Positions 54,136-64,000 of a DNA stretch of 64,000 bases are shown in pieces; position 1 is the first letter of the stretch, and each line of letters begins with the position of its first letter. Source of the stretch: Pegoplata infirma (lineage: Eukaryota > Arthropoda > Insecta > Diptera > Anthomyiidae); assembly GCA_963921195.1 (NCBI GenBank), contig OY992539.1, positions 37,105,754-37,169,753 of the forward strand, written 5' to 3'. Both the position numbers and the translations under genes were made by a program. The notes beneath the pieces were generated by a model, which was given only the letters and a program-made list of their open reading frames with translations, was not told where the DNA came from and searched no databases.

Positions 54136-55487
54136 CCTTATAGGATCGACGGGAACATATATAGAGTATAATAGGTTTTTGCTGATGTTTGTAACTACCA
54201 GATATATTGGTCCAAGACCCACGTTCAAGTGTACCTAAGTTATTGCTAAGTAATTACACTGTTCGACACCAAAACACTCCCAATAAAATTACCAACTGAT
54301 TCTTATAGATTTTGATTCTCCTGATTCCAGATCTGCCATCTAAATTTTTCTAACACGTATCGTTTTTGAGATACTCGCTGTTAAAAAGTCAAAAAATCTA
54401 AGAATTAAGCACTTTTGGAGGTCCACTGTTACGTTGCTTCCAACTAGTCTTGATTTCGTATAAATTGGACCTCGTGATTCCAAAACTACAATCCAAAATT
54501 TTTTGGAAAATTCCGTTTTTTGAGATATTCGCGTTCAAGGTTTTTGGGCTAAAAAGATATTCGTAAATGGAACATGCTAGAAAAGTTTGACCTGCAGTTT
54601 TAAAATCAGGAGGTTCATTTTGTATGAAAAAATTTTGAACAGTGGATCACCAAAAGTGCGAAATTAAAGTTTATTTTTACTTTTTAGCAGCGAGTATATC
54701 AAAAACGGTATGTGCTACAAAAAAATTGGATGAAAGATTTGGAATCAGGAAACCAAAATCTATAAGAATCATTTGAATATTTGACTGGGAGGTTTTTTAA
54801 GTCGAACGGTGTAATTATTTAGCAATAGCTCGAAAACAGGATCAGCTAGGATTTTCGCATTAACGATTTTTTAAATTCTAAATAAAGAGGAGTGAAATGT
54901 CATTACCCCATTTTGTAACCATGTAAACAAAACCTGAAATTGCATGAAGAGGGGTAGGTTTTATAGTTAACCTCTCAAAACGAAGCAGGAAGGCGATTTT
55001 TTGCATATTTGAAATTTGTCAAAAATTTCCAAAAATTAAGATTTTAAGAAATTATTACAAAAAAACTCAAGAATTTTTTTCTCTGACAGTTTCTTACCAA
55101 TTGTTAAAAACTTTCAATTAAACTTTATTTGAACCAAATCCAACCATTTTAACCCATGAGGCGTGGCGCCCTTCCATCAAAGTTTTGAGTTTTTTGTTTT
55201 TAAACCAAAACTTTGATAGAATGGTGCCACAGGAAATAAATGTTTAATAAAATATTGTCCCAAGCTCTATGAAAGGGTCAAGGGATTTTTTTTTTTTTTT
55301 AATTTTTGAAAATAGGAAAAAATACCGCCATTTTTGCAAATTTCAGATAACCATATCTTAAAAGCCATTCGACTGATTTTAATTTTTAAATTAAAAAATT
55401 GCCCGTGAACTTGAAAATATCAAAAGTTGAAAAAATCTCCACTCTAGTGCAGGGTATTATATGTATGGTCTATAATTTTTTTACTTG
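54136..55487 (+). mobile_element. DINE-1-like element, subfamily C, worn, with a nested MITE
   Basis: The left side has TTTGCTGATGTTTGTAACTA and TATTGGTCCAAGACCCAC, like 58488-58530. The right side has CTCTAGTGCAGGGTATTATA and GGTCTATAATTTTTTTACTTG, like the tail at 59208-59254. The interior includes the 2945-3460-type block (GGCGCCCTTCCATCAAAGTT). Its 5' end was already separated from preceding DNA by the hAT-like MITE at 53221. Confidence 0.65.
54257..54811. mobile_element. Tc1/mariner-like MITE, CACTGTTCGAC termini
   Basis: The 555-bp element begins CACTGTTCGACACC and ends AAGTCGAACGGTG, flanked by TA (54255-54256, 54812-54813). Mirrored blocks TCTCCTGATTCCAGATC and GATTTGGAATCAGGAAACCA link it to the element at 28312-29177. 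Non-coding. Confidence 0.82.
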
Positions 55488-56066
55488 CATAATATTTTTA
55501 CTTGCTTTTACTTAAATTTTCTTACTCAAAAATTTCTTTTAACTCAATTTTTTTTCACCAAAAATTTGTTTTCACTTAAATATTTCTTAGCCATTTTATT
55601 TTCTGTGTGTAGTTTTTAAATTCTTTATACTCACAGTTACTTTTGTTTTATTAAATTTGAAAAATTTGTAAAAATTAAACATAATTTTCATAGAAAAAAT
55701 AAAATTTTTATAATTCCAAAATCACTCCAAAGGAACTCTTACCTTTTATTTAAAATCCCCTTATGTATTACAAATTGCTCTATTTAAGTTAAAAAAAACA
55801 TAAATTTTAAAATTTTATTTTTTATCTTAAACAATTACTACACATTTTTTTTTTTTTTTTTGTATTTTTACATCATTCCACTTGTTACTATACGAGTATT
55901 TATGTAGTTTTTCAAAAAAAAAAAAAAAAAAAAAAAGATAAACTAAGGACATTTTAACTACATCATGTTTTATAGCACCTACATATTATTCTTCTACTTA
56001 TGGTGTTGAATTCATAAGATAAAAAATAACAACAACAACAAGATTTTTAATCTTCTTAAAGCCTTA
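55488..56066. other. AT-rich intronic sequence
   Basis: Homopolymer runs (T-run near 55846-55861, A-run near 55915-55936) and AACAACAACAACA at 56028-56040. No gene recognised. Confidence 0.45.
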
Positions 56067-56074
56067 AGGCCATT

Positions 56075-56811
56075 CATTGGCGTAGGAAGCCAACATTTCT
56101 GGGGGGGGCTAAAGCCCCCCCAGATTTTTTTGAATTTTTTGTTTTTTTTAATAGAAAACCCCAGACCTATTTCTGAAGCGTTCCCTATATCATGTGTCTA
56201 GGTGTCCTAGAAACGAATGCCCTCCGAAAGCGGTTAAAAATTCATATTTTTTTTAAACAAATTTTGATTCTGAAGATTTTTCGGAAATTTAGAACTCCCA
56301 GATATGTTATGAAAATGAAAGATTTTTAATGTTTTTCCTATAGTAAAATCATTAGATTACTATGATTTTTTTCAAGAAAAAGTTCTGATGATTGCAAAAG
56401 TTGATGATTATTAGTCAAAATTCTCAGATTCTTTCTTCCAATGACTTTTGTCTATAAAAAACCACTTAGAATTTATAAACTTTTTTAAATCAAAGAACTT
56501 AAAATGTTTTCCTGAAGTTAAAATCCTAAGATTCGGTAAAGTTTTTATTACTGACAAAAACATCATATTCATATAAAAACTTTTTGCAATAATTCAGACT
56601 ATTTTTCAATAGGAAAAACTATTAGATCTAATTTAATAATCATTACGAGTCCTTAAGACTCGTAGAATAATCATAACGAGTCCTAAAGACTCATTATTAT
56701 TATTTATTGTTGCAAAAATTAATGAAATCATTAAATTATTAAAAAAAAATTGTGAATGATTAAAATTCTGGGGGGGCTTAGCCCCCCCAGACAGGGCTAT
56801 CTACGCCAATG
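56075..56811. mobile_element. hAT-like MITE with 8-bp target duplication AGGCCATT
   Basis: The 737-bp element begins CATTGGCGTAGGAAGCC and ends GGGCTATCTACGCCAATG. The flanks are exact 8-mers AGGCCATT (56067-56074, 56812-56819). Just inside each terminus is a GGGGGGGCT...AGCCCCCCC hairpin (56101-56121 and 56770-56788). An internal ACGAGTCCTTAAGACTCGT palindrome lies at 56644-56662. Non-coding. Confidence 0.93.
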
Positions 56812-56819
56812 AGGCCATT

Positions 56820-57546
56820 TTAAAGAATATAAAAATAAAATACAAAAAATAATAAAAATTAAGGAAGTTTTTAAATAAATACTTGTATGAAAAACAAATA
56901 CACTGAAATGTTTACTTACAACGATACAAAACATGTTTTATAGCACAAAATAACACTGTTTTGTGTGTGTATATGATGCTGTAGCAAAAAAAAAATTTAA
57001 ATATTTTTTTATAGATGAAAATTTACTCACTCACACATATGACTGCGACACTGAACAGTGTTGGCAATTATAAGGACAAAATAAAAGCGCTTAAGATTTT
57101 GAATGAATTCTAAATTCGTTTAAAATTTTATTTTTAAACTTATAACAAAACAATGAAAGAATTTATAATAAAAATATTTATTTAATAAAAAAATATCAAG
57201 TAATGTGTTTCATCAATTTAATTAGATTTATTTATTAAATAAAATTGAGTGCTGTTTTGGAAATTCCCAATTTTGATAAATTTATTGATTGGTCAAAAAA
57301 AAAAAAAAAAATTTTTACTTTTTATTTTCTAATCTAAAAAATACTTTTATAATTTGCTAAGTTATTTTGTCAATATCGTATCGATATCGAACCAAGTGTC
57401 GGTTAAATCTTTCTTTTCATATTGTGCACAAAGGTGCCATTTATGGCTGCATAGAGTATCTGTGTTCATAATATAAAAAAAAAATCTGAAGACCCACGTC
57501 CAGATTTGTGGTTTTGTATCGTAATTTTGACCAATATGATTAATAA
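56820..57546. other. AT-rich intronic sequence
   Basis: No shared repeat is recognised. A weak minus-strand frame (57362-57598) overlaps the next DINE end and has no domain. Confidence 0.45.
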
Positions 57547-58379
57547 CAAGTAGAAAAGTTAGATTCGACTTGGACGAATCTATGAATACCCTCCACAATG
57601 CCCTTTTTAAGTGATAGTAAGTTTTCTAACGTGAAAAAATAACATTTTTGGTTAGAAATGTTTTATTTTGTGTAAAAAAATTTTCTTTAGTAATTTTAAA
57701 AAAAAAAAAAAAAAAAATTTACTAATTTTTTTTTTTGAGTGTAAACTTTTTTTGAGTGTAAAATTTTTTTTGAGTGTATTTTTTTTTTGTTTAAGTGTGA
57801 AAATATTTTTGAGTGACAAAAATACCTTTTAAAATAATTTTGTGACTTACCAATGTTTTTAAAACATGTTTAACAGGTTTTCAACACGTGATTTAAGGTG
57901 AAACTAATCTGAAATTCACGGTTTTGCTAATAACTTTTGAACCAATGGACCGATTTGGCTGAAATTTAAAGCGAACCGGACCAGAGAAACGGCAAATATA
58001 TATGCGACGCGTCAGCACCCTTAGAATTGCCGTTCGAAAGTAACCCTGTGTTTTATCTCGTAAATTCCTGAAAACCCTTTGCCGAAATTCACTCATTTGC
58101 TTATAACTTTTGAACCACTGTACAGATTTCGCTGGATTGCAATACCAATCTGACCAGGTAAATGCCCAACATATATGCCAAACTTCAGGAGCCTCCGTAA
58201 AGTCTTTCAAAAGTTGTCGTGTTTTCAACAGACAGACGGACGGACACCGCTAGATCGTCTTAAAATTGATCGATGATCATGAATATATATACTTTATGGG
58301 GTCCTAGACCAATATTTCGAGGTGTTACAAACGGAATGACAAACTTATATATACCCTCTATCACTAGAGTGGAGTGTAT
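57547..58379 (-). mobile_element. DINE-1-like element, subfamily B, complete
   Basis: The same order of blocks as 47324-48145: tail CAAGTAGAAAAGTTAGATTC, GAATACCCTCCACAATGCCC, a cluster of TTTTTGAGTGTAAA, GATTTAAGGTGAAACTAATC, TTTTGAACCAATGGACCGAT, CAGACAGACGGACGGACACC, ATATATACTTTATGGGGTCC and the end CTAGAGTGGAGTGTAT. The minus frame at 57893-58228 spans this interior and is also partly open in the sister copy at 47700-47891, but it has no recognisable domain. Confidence 0.9.
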
Positions 58380-58445
58380 AAAAATAATCAAATCGGGATA
58401 ATGTGAACTACAGTAACCCATAGGAATCGTCTTTATCATGTTTTT

Positions 58446-59254
58446 ATACCCTACACCACACTGTGGTACAGGGTATAATGAGTTTGTGCTGATGTTTGTA
58501 ACTACCCGAAATATTGGTCCTAGACCCACTTTTAAGTATACAGATCGACTTAGAATCACTTTTTAAGTCGATTTAGCGATGTCCGTCCGTCCGCCCGTCT
58601 GTCCGTCCGTCCGTCTGTCTGTCTGTCCATGTAAACGGTGTAAACACGATACAGGTCGCAATTCTTAATCAATTGACTTAAAATTTGAAACTTAAGCCTC
58701 TTTTGGCCCAAGGACGAAGCCTATTGAAATTGGAAAAAATCGGTCCATATTCAGACCTAGCCCCCATACAAAGGTCCACTTTAGTTTTGGCTCAAATTAC
58801 TCTAATAGCCGCATTTTAATAGGTATCTTTTCGAAATTCGGCAGGTTATCATGTTTTATCCACCCAAATCACCATTCCGCAAACAAACCACCTTCCCGAT
58901 TTTCACATAAATCTCTCAAATTTCATGAAAATAGAAAATATTTAATTAAAATTCTGTTTGTGTATGTTAAACGCGTACTTTAATAACCTTATCAAATCTG
59001 ATTATCATCGGACCATTTTTGGACTTAGGTCCCATGTGAAAATTTTACCCGATATTCAGTTGAAGCGATTTATTGTCAACAAGAAGAAGCCTATTCCACT
59101 CAAGTTTGATTAGTGAGTGCTTTTTACACTTATTAAAGATTTGACAAAATATAGATCTAATCAGTCCATGTTTGAACTTGGGACCCATTTTCCGGGAAAC
59201 TCTGGTGTAGGGTATTATATGGTCGGTCTTGACCGACTATAATTTTCTTACTTG
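58446..59254 (+). mobile_element. DINE-1-like element, subfamily C, complete
   Basis: Starts ATACCCTACACCACACTGTG, GTTTGTGCTGATGTTTGTAA, GTCCTAGACCCAC, GTCGATTTAGCGATGTCCGT, a GTCT/GTCC tract at 58580-58630, AATCAATTGACTTAAAATTT, TTTTGGACTTAGGTCCCATG, ACCCATTTTCCGGGAAA, and ends GGTCGGTCTTGACCGACTAT, TTTTCTTACTTG. Confidence 0.9.
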
Positions 59255-59494
59255 TTTTTAATTACACAGTTGACATCACTGTCTACAAAACGCCAGGGTA
59301 TGATGTACATAAACACTTGAGTTTTATTTACAACAAGAAAATATTTTATCTTCACACGCACTGTAAAGACAAAAAAAAAGTAAAATTGAGCTTAAGGGGG
59401 TTTTTGTTTAAATAAAAATATACACACTTTTTATAGCCCCTACTGGTATAAACTAAGGTGGACCTTATTTTGTTTTTTTTTTTTTGGATTTCCC
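59255..59494. other. Spacer
   Basis: Short AT-rich spacer between a DINE end and the second 35-bp array; nothing recognised. Confidence 0.4.
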
Positions 59495-60918
59495 AAATGT
59501 CTCAGAATCTGAGACTTTTTCTATAAGAAAAATGTCTCAGAATCTGAGACTTTTTCTATAAGAAAAATGTCTCAGAATCTGAGACTTTTTCTATAAGAAA
59601 AATGTCTCAGAATCTGAGACTTTTTCTATAAGAAAAATGTCTCAGAATCTGAGACTTTTTCTATAAGAAAAATGTCTCAGAATCTGAGACTTTTTCTATA
59701 AGAAAAATGTCTCAGAATCTGAGACTTTTTCTATAAGAAAAATGTCTCAGAATCTGAGACTTTTTCTATAAGAAAAATGTCTCAGAATCTGAGACTTTTT
59801 CTATAAGAAAAATGTCTCAGAATCTGAGACTTTTTCTATAAGAAAAATGTCTCAGAATCTGAGACTTTTTCTATAAGAAAAATGTCTCAGAATCTGAGAC
59901 TTTTTCTATAAGAAAAATATCTCAGAATCTGAGACTTTTTCTATAAGAAAAATATCTCAGAATCTGAGACTTTTTCTATAAGAAAAATGTCTCAGAATCT
60001 GAGACTTTTTCTATAAGAAAAATGTCTCAGAATCTGAGACTTTTTCTATAAGAAAAATGTCTCCGAATATGAGACTTTTTTTTTAAGAAAAATGTCTCCG
60101 AATCTGAGACTTTTTCTATAAGAAAAATGTCTCAGAATCTGAGACTTTTTCTATAAGAAAAATGTCTCAGAATCTGAGACTTTTTCTATAAGAAAAATGT
60201 CTCAGAATCTGAGACTTTTTCTATAAGAAAAATGTCTCAGAATCTGAGACTTTTTCTATAAGAAAAATGTCTCAGAATCTGAGACTTTTTCTATAAGAAA
60301 AATGTCTCAGAATCTGAGACTTTTTCTATAAGAAAAATGTCTCCGAATCTGAGACTTTTTTTTTAAGAAAAATGTCTCCGAATCTGAGACTTTTTTTATA
60401 AGAAAAATGTTCTAGAATCTGAGACCTTTTCTATGAAAAAAAATGTCTCAGAATCTGAGACATTTTCTATTAGAAAAATGTCTCAGAATCTGAGACTTTT
60501 TCTATAAGAAAAATGTCCTAGAATCTGAGACCTTTTCTATGAAAAAAAAATGTCTCCGAATCTGAGACTTTTTCTATAAGAAAAATGTCTCAGAATCTGA
60601 GACTTTTTCTTTAAGAAAAATGTCTCAGAATCTGAGACTTTTTCTTTAAGAAAAATGTCTCAGAATCTGAGACTTTTTCTTTAAGAAAAATGTCTCAGAA
60701 TCTGAGACTTTTTCTTTAAGAAAAATGTCTCAGAATCTGAGACTTTTTCTTTAAGAAAAATGTCTCAGAATCTGAGACTTTTTCTTTAAGAAAAATGTCT
60801 CAGAATCTGAGACATTTTCTTTAAGAAAACTGTTTCAGAATCTGAGACTTTTTCTTTAAGAAAACTGTTTCAGAATCTGAGACTTTTTCTTTAAGAAAAA
60901 TGTCTCAGAACCTGAGAC
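59495..60918 (+). repeat. Second 35-bp minisatellite, roughly 40 units
   Basis: The same monomer as 31970-36180 (TCTCAGAATCTGAGA, C, TTTTTCTATAAGAAAAA, TG), same orientation. The left edge is abrupt and fully homogeneous. The last third uses a TTTTTCTTTAAGAAAAA variant in consecutive units, and an intermediate block has TCCGAATCTGAGA and CTATGAAAAAA variants. Regional variants show local amplification. Confidence 0.95.
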
Positions 60919-62951
60919 TTCAGGCCAAGTTTTAGCCCATATTTAATTTTTTTATATCGACTAAATTTTTTCTTAATTTCCCAAAAATTCAAAACAGTTG
61001 AAGCCCTAATACATGCATCTAGTTTTTCTTTGACACACATATAAAATAAAACTTCACACATTTATAAACAACTGTAAAAAAAGTGTGTTTTTTTTAAGAA
61101 CAAGGTTTTAGAATGAAATAAAATTTTTTACAAAAGAAAACAAAAAGATGTAGAAATAGATGCAAATAAAAAAGACAATTAAAAATTCAACAGTGAGAAA
61201 AAATCCTTGGCTTTCTTAAACTATGAAACGTAATGATTTTGCGGGCATAACAATTTTTTCAGGAAATTTGTAACGAAGATCAAAACGATCAATCTTAAGA
61301 AATTGAAAAGACGGGCTTATGGTAGGTATTTCGGGCACTATTTTGGGAACATTCGGAGGTCATGTTAAAAGATATTTCTAAATTAAATAGTTAAGTTTTT
61401 CAATCACTTTGATTTATATCAGCAACAAGTGGGCCTAATAATTCGTAAACAAAAGGCTTTAGACATTGACGACTCACCCTGTTTTTATGTAAATTATTTT
61501 CAGCATTTTGGTAATATTTTTTAAGCATACCTTAAAGTGCTATCAACAAACAACAGCACCCGCAAAATTTTTGGATTTTTTTTAAAGCATACATTTAGGA
61601 GAATAGTAACAATCATCTGTGTTTTATTCATAAAAAAAAATCATAAAAAAATTATTAAAAATCTATCTTTAATTTTTGTTTAATTAAAATTTCAAAACCT
61701 ATTGCTTAAATTAATGCTCAATTTTCTTTAACAAAAAATTAAAAAAAAAAAACAATTTTCCAGCTGATTGACGATTTCATTTAATACTTCTTTTTCCATC
61801 TTTTATTTTGGAATGTTTCAGTTTTTTTTTTTTTTAACTCCTTCTCTAAGTAGAAAAATTGAAGTGGTTTTCTTCTCATCTTACTAACTTTCTAAATAGT
61901 TATTTTGAAACAAGAAAACAAGCCAAACATAAGTGCTCTTTTAGTTTGGATTACGCTCTAATGAATTTTCATTAAATCCTCTTAAGTGGTTCAAAACTTT
62001 TCAATTTATGTAACAAAAAAAAAAAAATTAAAAATAAAAAAAAATATAAATTAATTGTTAAACAGCAGTTTGATGCTGTTTTTGGGTTTCTATAGAAATT
62101 TTTGTAAAAAATTTTATTATTTGTTGAAATAAAATAGTTTGAATAGGTAAAACTGCTAAAAATGCTAAAAACAGCAATTAAATAGCACCCCTCTACAACG
62201 TCTACCACAATTCACCATATATGTAAAATAAAGTTAAAATTAAACTTTCACCAAAAATGAAATTGTAACGCGATGAAAATTCATTTATATTTTAAGTACA
62301 AATGTATGTTAAATATGTATAAATATTTTAAATATTAAATATGCAAGTTAAAAAGAAATACAAATATGGTGGGGTTTTTTGTAAAAGGAATTAACCCTTT
62401 AGGCGAACAGAAAAAAATTTTAATATTTTATTAAAAATATTTAAATTATATGCTAAAAGTAGCAAAAAGGTTTTGCTAAAAATTAGCAAATTGGTTAAGG
62501 AAATTAAATAATTATTTCCTAAAAATTAATTTAAGCATTTTACGAAAAAAAACTTTGCTTTACAACATTAAAATATTAGCATTACTAAAAATAGCAAAAA
62601 ATTTTTTTAAAAAACCGAAATAATAAGATTTTATTTAAAATAGCAAATTGGGTTCTAAACATAGCAATATGGTTTGCTGAAAATAAAAAAAAAATCGACC
62701 AAATTTTGAATATATGTCGCCCTACGGGCAAGTAGTCTCAAATATATGCACTCATCTTTAACGTGTATGAACAAATAATTCAGCGCTAAAATTGTTATGT
62801 GCAAAAACGAGACAAAGAGAGATTAAGGAATGTTGTTGTTTCTAAGGATCGTAATTGTTGGTGTAAAATAAAAATCTTCTGTTGACGTCACACACTTAAC
62901 ATCTGTAATGAAATACGAACAAACCAACTTCTGCTGTTAGTTTGTCAAGCA
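60919..62951. other. Intronic sequence, mainly single-copy
   Basis: No exon with Musashi-like coding sequence was found. 62400-62700 has many GCTAAAAATAGCAAA words, which recur inverted at 63790-63950. TTGACGTCA, a perfect CRE-like palindrome with its flank, is at about 62883. The minus-strand frame at 61972-62208 shows no domain. Confidence 0.45.
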
Positions 62952-63034
62952 GGGCGATAGCTCAGTTGGTAGAGTACTTGCTTTGCAAACTGATGGAAAA
63001 TTTGAAGAACGTGGGTTCTATTCCACTCAGAGTT
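62952..63034 (+). repeat. tRNA-derived SINE head or tRNA pseudogene
   Basis: GGGCGATAGCTCAGTTGGTA contains a perfect tRNA A box (TAGCTCAGTTGG). CTTTGCA is anticodon-loop-like (TGC, as in tRNA-Ala). GGGTTCTATTCC at about 63013-63024 is a good B box. The acceptor, anticodon and T stems do not pair properly, so it is not a working tRNA. An unrelated body follows (to perhaps 63200), without a clear poly-A or simple-repeat tail or target duplication. Confidence 0.65.
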
Positions 63035-63238
63035 AAGTCTGTTGATGAAAAAACATATAGAAAAAACAGTCTTACAAATAATCAAACAATTTATATCTAA
63101 TGTAATTTTCTCCACTGATGACGTAGAGGTGGCTACAGAAACCATGGTCTGGAATAAATCCACATTAAAAATAATCTTTAGAAATACAATGTTTTCTTCT
63201 TCAATCACAAACCCTTAATATTTGATATTATAAACGTT

Positions 63239-63292
63239 TAATTTGCTAAAAACATTGAAGCAAAATTACACTTCAATGTTTTCAGCAAAACT
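63239..63292. repeat. Short inverted repeat (hairpin)
   Basis: TTGCTAAAAACATTGAAG pairs with CTTCAATGTTTTCAGCAA around a ~10-nt loop. It lies between the SINE-like sequence and the DINE, and may be a remnant terminus of a GCTAAAA-rich element. Confidence 0.6.
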
Positions 63293-63305
63293 TTTTAGTA
63301 TTTTT

Positions 63306-63785
63306 ATACCCTCCAACTACAGTATGGGGGTATACTCACTTTGCCATTCCGTGTGTAACGCATCGAAATATCGGTCGGGGACCCCATGATGTATATATAT
63401 TATTGATCAGTGATCGATTCTAAGACATTCTAGCGATGTCCGTCTGTCCGACCGTCCGTCTGTCCGTCTGGCTGTCTGTCCGTCCGGCACGAATATGTCT
63501 AAGGGTCATAGGCTGGTTAAGTTCGGAGATGGGCAAAATCGGACCGCGGGGGAAAAAGATCCCCCTTTAAGAGGATCAATTTTTTATGGATTTTTCGCAC
63601 TTTTTCTTATCAAACGAAACATTTCTTATGTCAGAAAAAGTTAAAAGTCCAGCAGTTGGATTCAGGAAGGTTGTCTCCCACCGCCGAAACCCCCCTCCCC
63701 ACCAAAACAAAGACGCCACTGTTTTTTTTTAACGTGTTGGAGGGTATAACAGATTCGCCACGGCCGAATTTAACACTCTCACTTG
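63306..63785 (+). mobile_element. DINE-1-like element, subfamily A, complete but short
   Basis: Starts ATACCCTCCAACTACAGTAT, ACTCACTTTGCCATTCCG, TATCGGTCGGGGACCCCATG, GATCGATTCTAAGACATTCT, GTCCGTCTGTCCGACCGTCC, AGGCTGGTTAAGTTCGGAGA. It ends GGAGGGTATAACAGATTCG, CCACGGCCGAATTTAACACT, CTCACTTG. It lacks the GATGCAGTCC block found in 52480-53154. Confidence 0.9.
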
Positions 63786-64000
63786 TTTTAATATATATTT
63801 TGCTATTTTTAACAAAATCTTATCATATTTTATAAAAAAACATATTTCCACTTTAAGCACAACATTTTAATATATTAAGTAAAACATTTTGTTATTTTAA
63901 GCTAAAAATTTTGCTAATTCTAGCCAAACATCTTGAAATTTTAAGCACGCCATTCCCTTATATGGCATGCGGCACACTTCAGATGTGACATGAGTCATAC
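63786..64000. other. AT-rich end of window
   Basis: TTTTGCTATTTTTAACAAAA and TAAGCTAAAAATTTTGC words mirror those at 62420-62700. No gene. Confidence 0.4.

Noticed and set aside
57893..58228. 111-codon minus-strand frame also partly open in the sister DINE at 47.7-47.9 kb
   Set aside because: The shared sequence is the DINE interior; there is no RepHel, ORF or domain signature, and other copies do not keep it open.
62952..63034. Functional tRNA-Ala gene
   Set aside because: A and B boxes are present but the acceptor, anticodon and T stems do not pair.

Overview
The window is eukaryotic, very AT-rich intronic DNA from a brachyceran fly, probably a calyptrate such as a blowfly or house-fly relative. 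Two things support this. The only protein-coding exon I can defend encodes the start of the second RRM of the Musashi-family protein Rbp6 (6973-7065, + strand). The interspersed repeats are dominated by elements with the architecture of Drosophila INE-1/DINE-1: an ATACCCTCC-type start, a CATAAAGTATATATA block, a GTCC/GTCT microsatellite core, a hairpin and a CTTG end. Placement of the fly within calyptrates is inference from the repeat style.

Almost the whole window therefore appears to be Rbp6 intron. The exon ends in a consensus GTAAGT donor, and the next RRM2 exon (with RNP1) is not found downstream, so the following intron runs past the window end. A 15-nt, phase-compatible microexon candidate lies at 31501-31515. 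The last ~210 bp before the Rbp6 exon are also present, diverged, immediately upstream of a 200-bp assembly gap (602-801), so a second copy of the exon may be hidden there.

Layout. 0-7 kb: duplicated pre-exon sequence, gap, DINE fragments, a TIR element with a nested inverted repeat, then the exon. 7-12 kb: single-copy intron, a Stowaway-like MITE, a 28-bp GTAC minisatellite carrying an inserted TIR element. 12-17 kb: DINE copies, a hAT-like MITE, a TTTTTTCATCAA-type minisatellite. 19.7-22.1 kb: an element with CACAGTG termini and a CGCCC target duplication, i.e. Transib-like. 22.3-23.4 kb: a TA-flanked MITE holding a hAT-like MITE. 23.93-26.35 kb: a 2.4-kb near-perfect palindrome made of a 21-bp minisatellite. 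26.9-30.4 kb: DINE, mariner-like MITE and decayed 35-bp units. 30.4-31.96 kb: single-copy region with the microexon candidate. 31.97-36.18 kb: the main 35-bp minisatellite, decaying to 38.7 kb. 38.7-45.3 kb: one interspersed element split by a 5.5-kb foldback-type insertion that contains a 2.5-kb 16-bp minisatellite. 45.3-59.3 kb: DINEs, two more hAT-like MITEs and mariner-like MITEs. 59.5-60.9 kb: a second array of the same 35-bp monomer. 61-64 kb: mostly single-copy, with a tRNA-derived SINE-like head and a last DINE.

No host system other than Rbp6 is encoded here. The interest lies in intron architecture: very long inverted and tandem repeats that would be transcribed inside one pre-mRNA, a possible hidden exon duplication and a possible microexon, and a stack of nested non-autonomous transposons whose termini and target duplications can be read directly. 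All short open frames other than the exon look like chance or repeat-derived frames.
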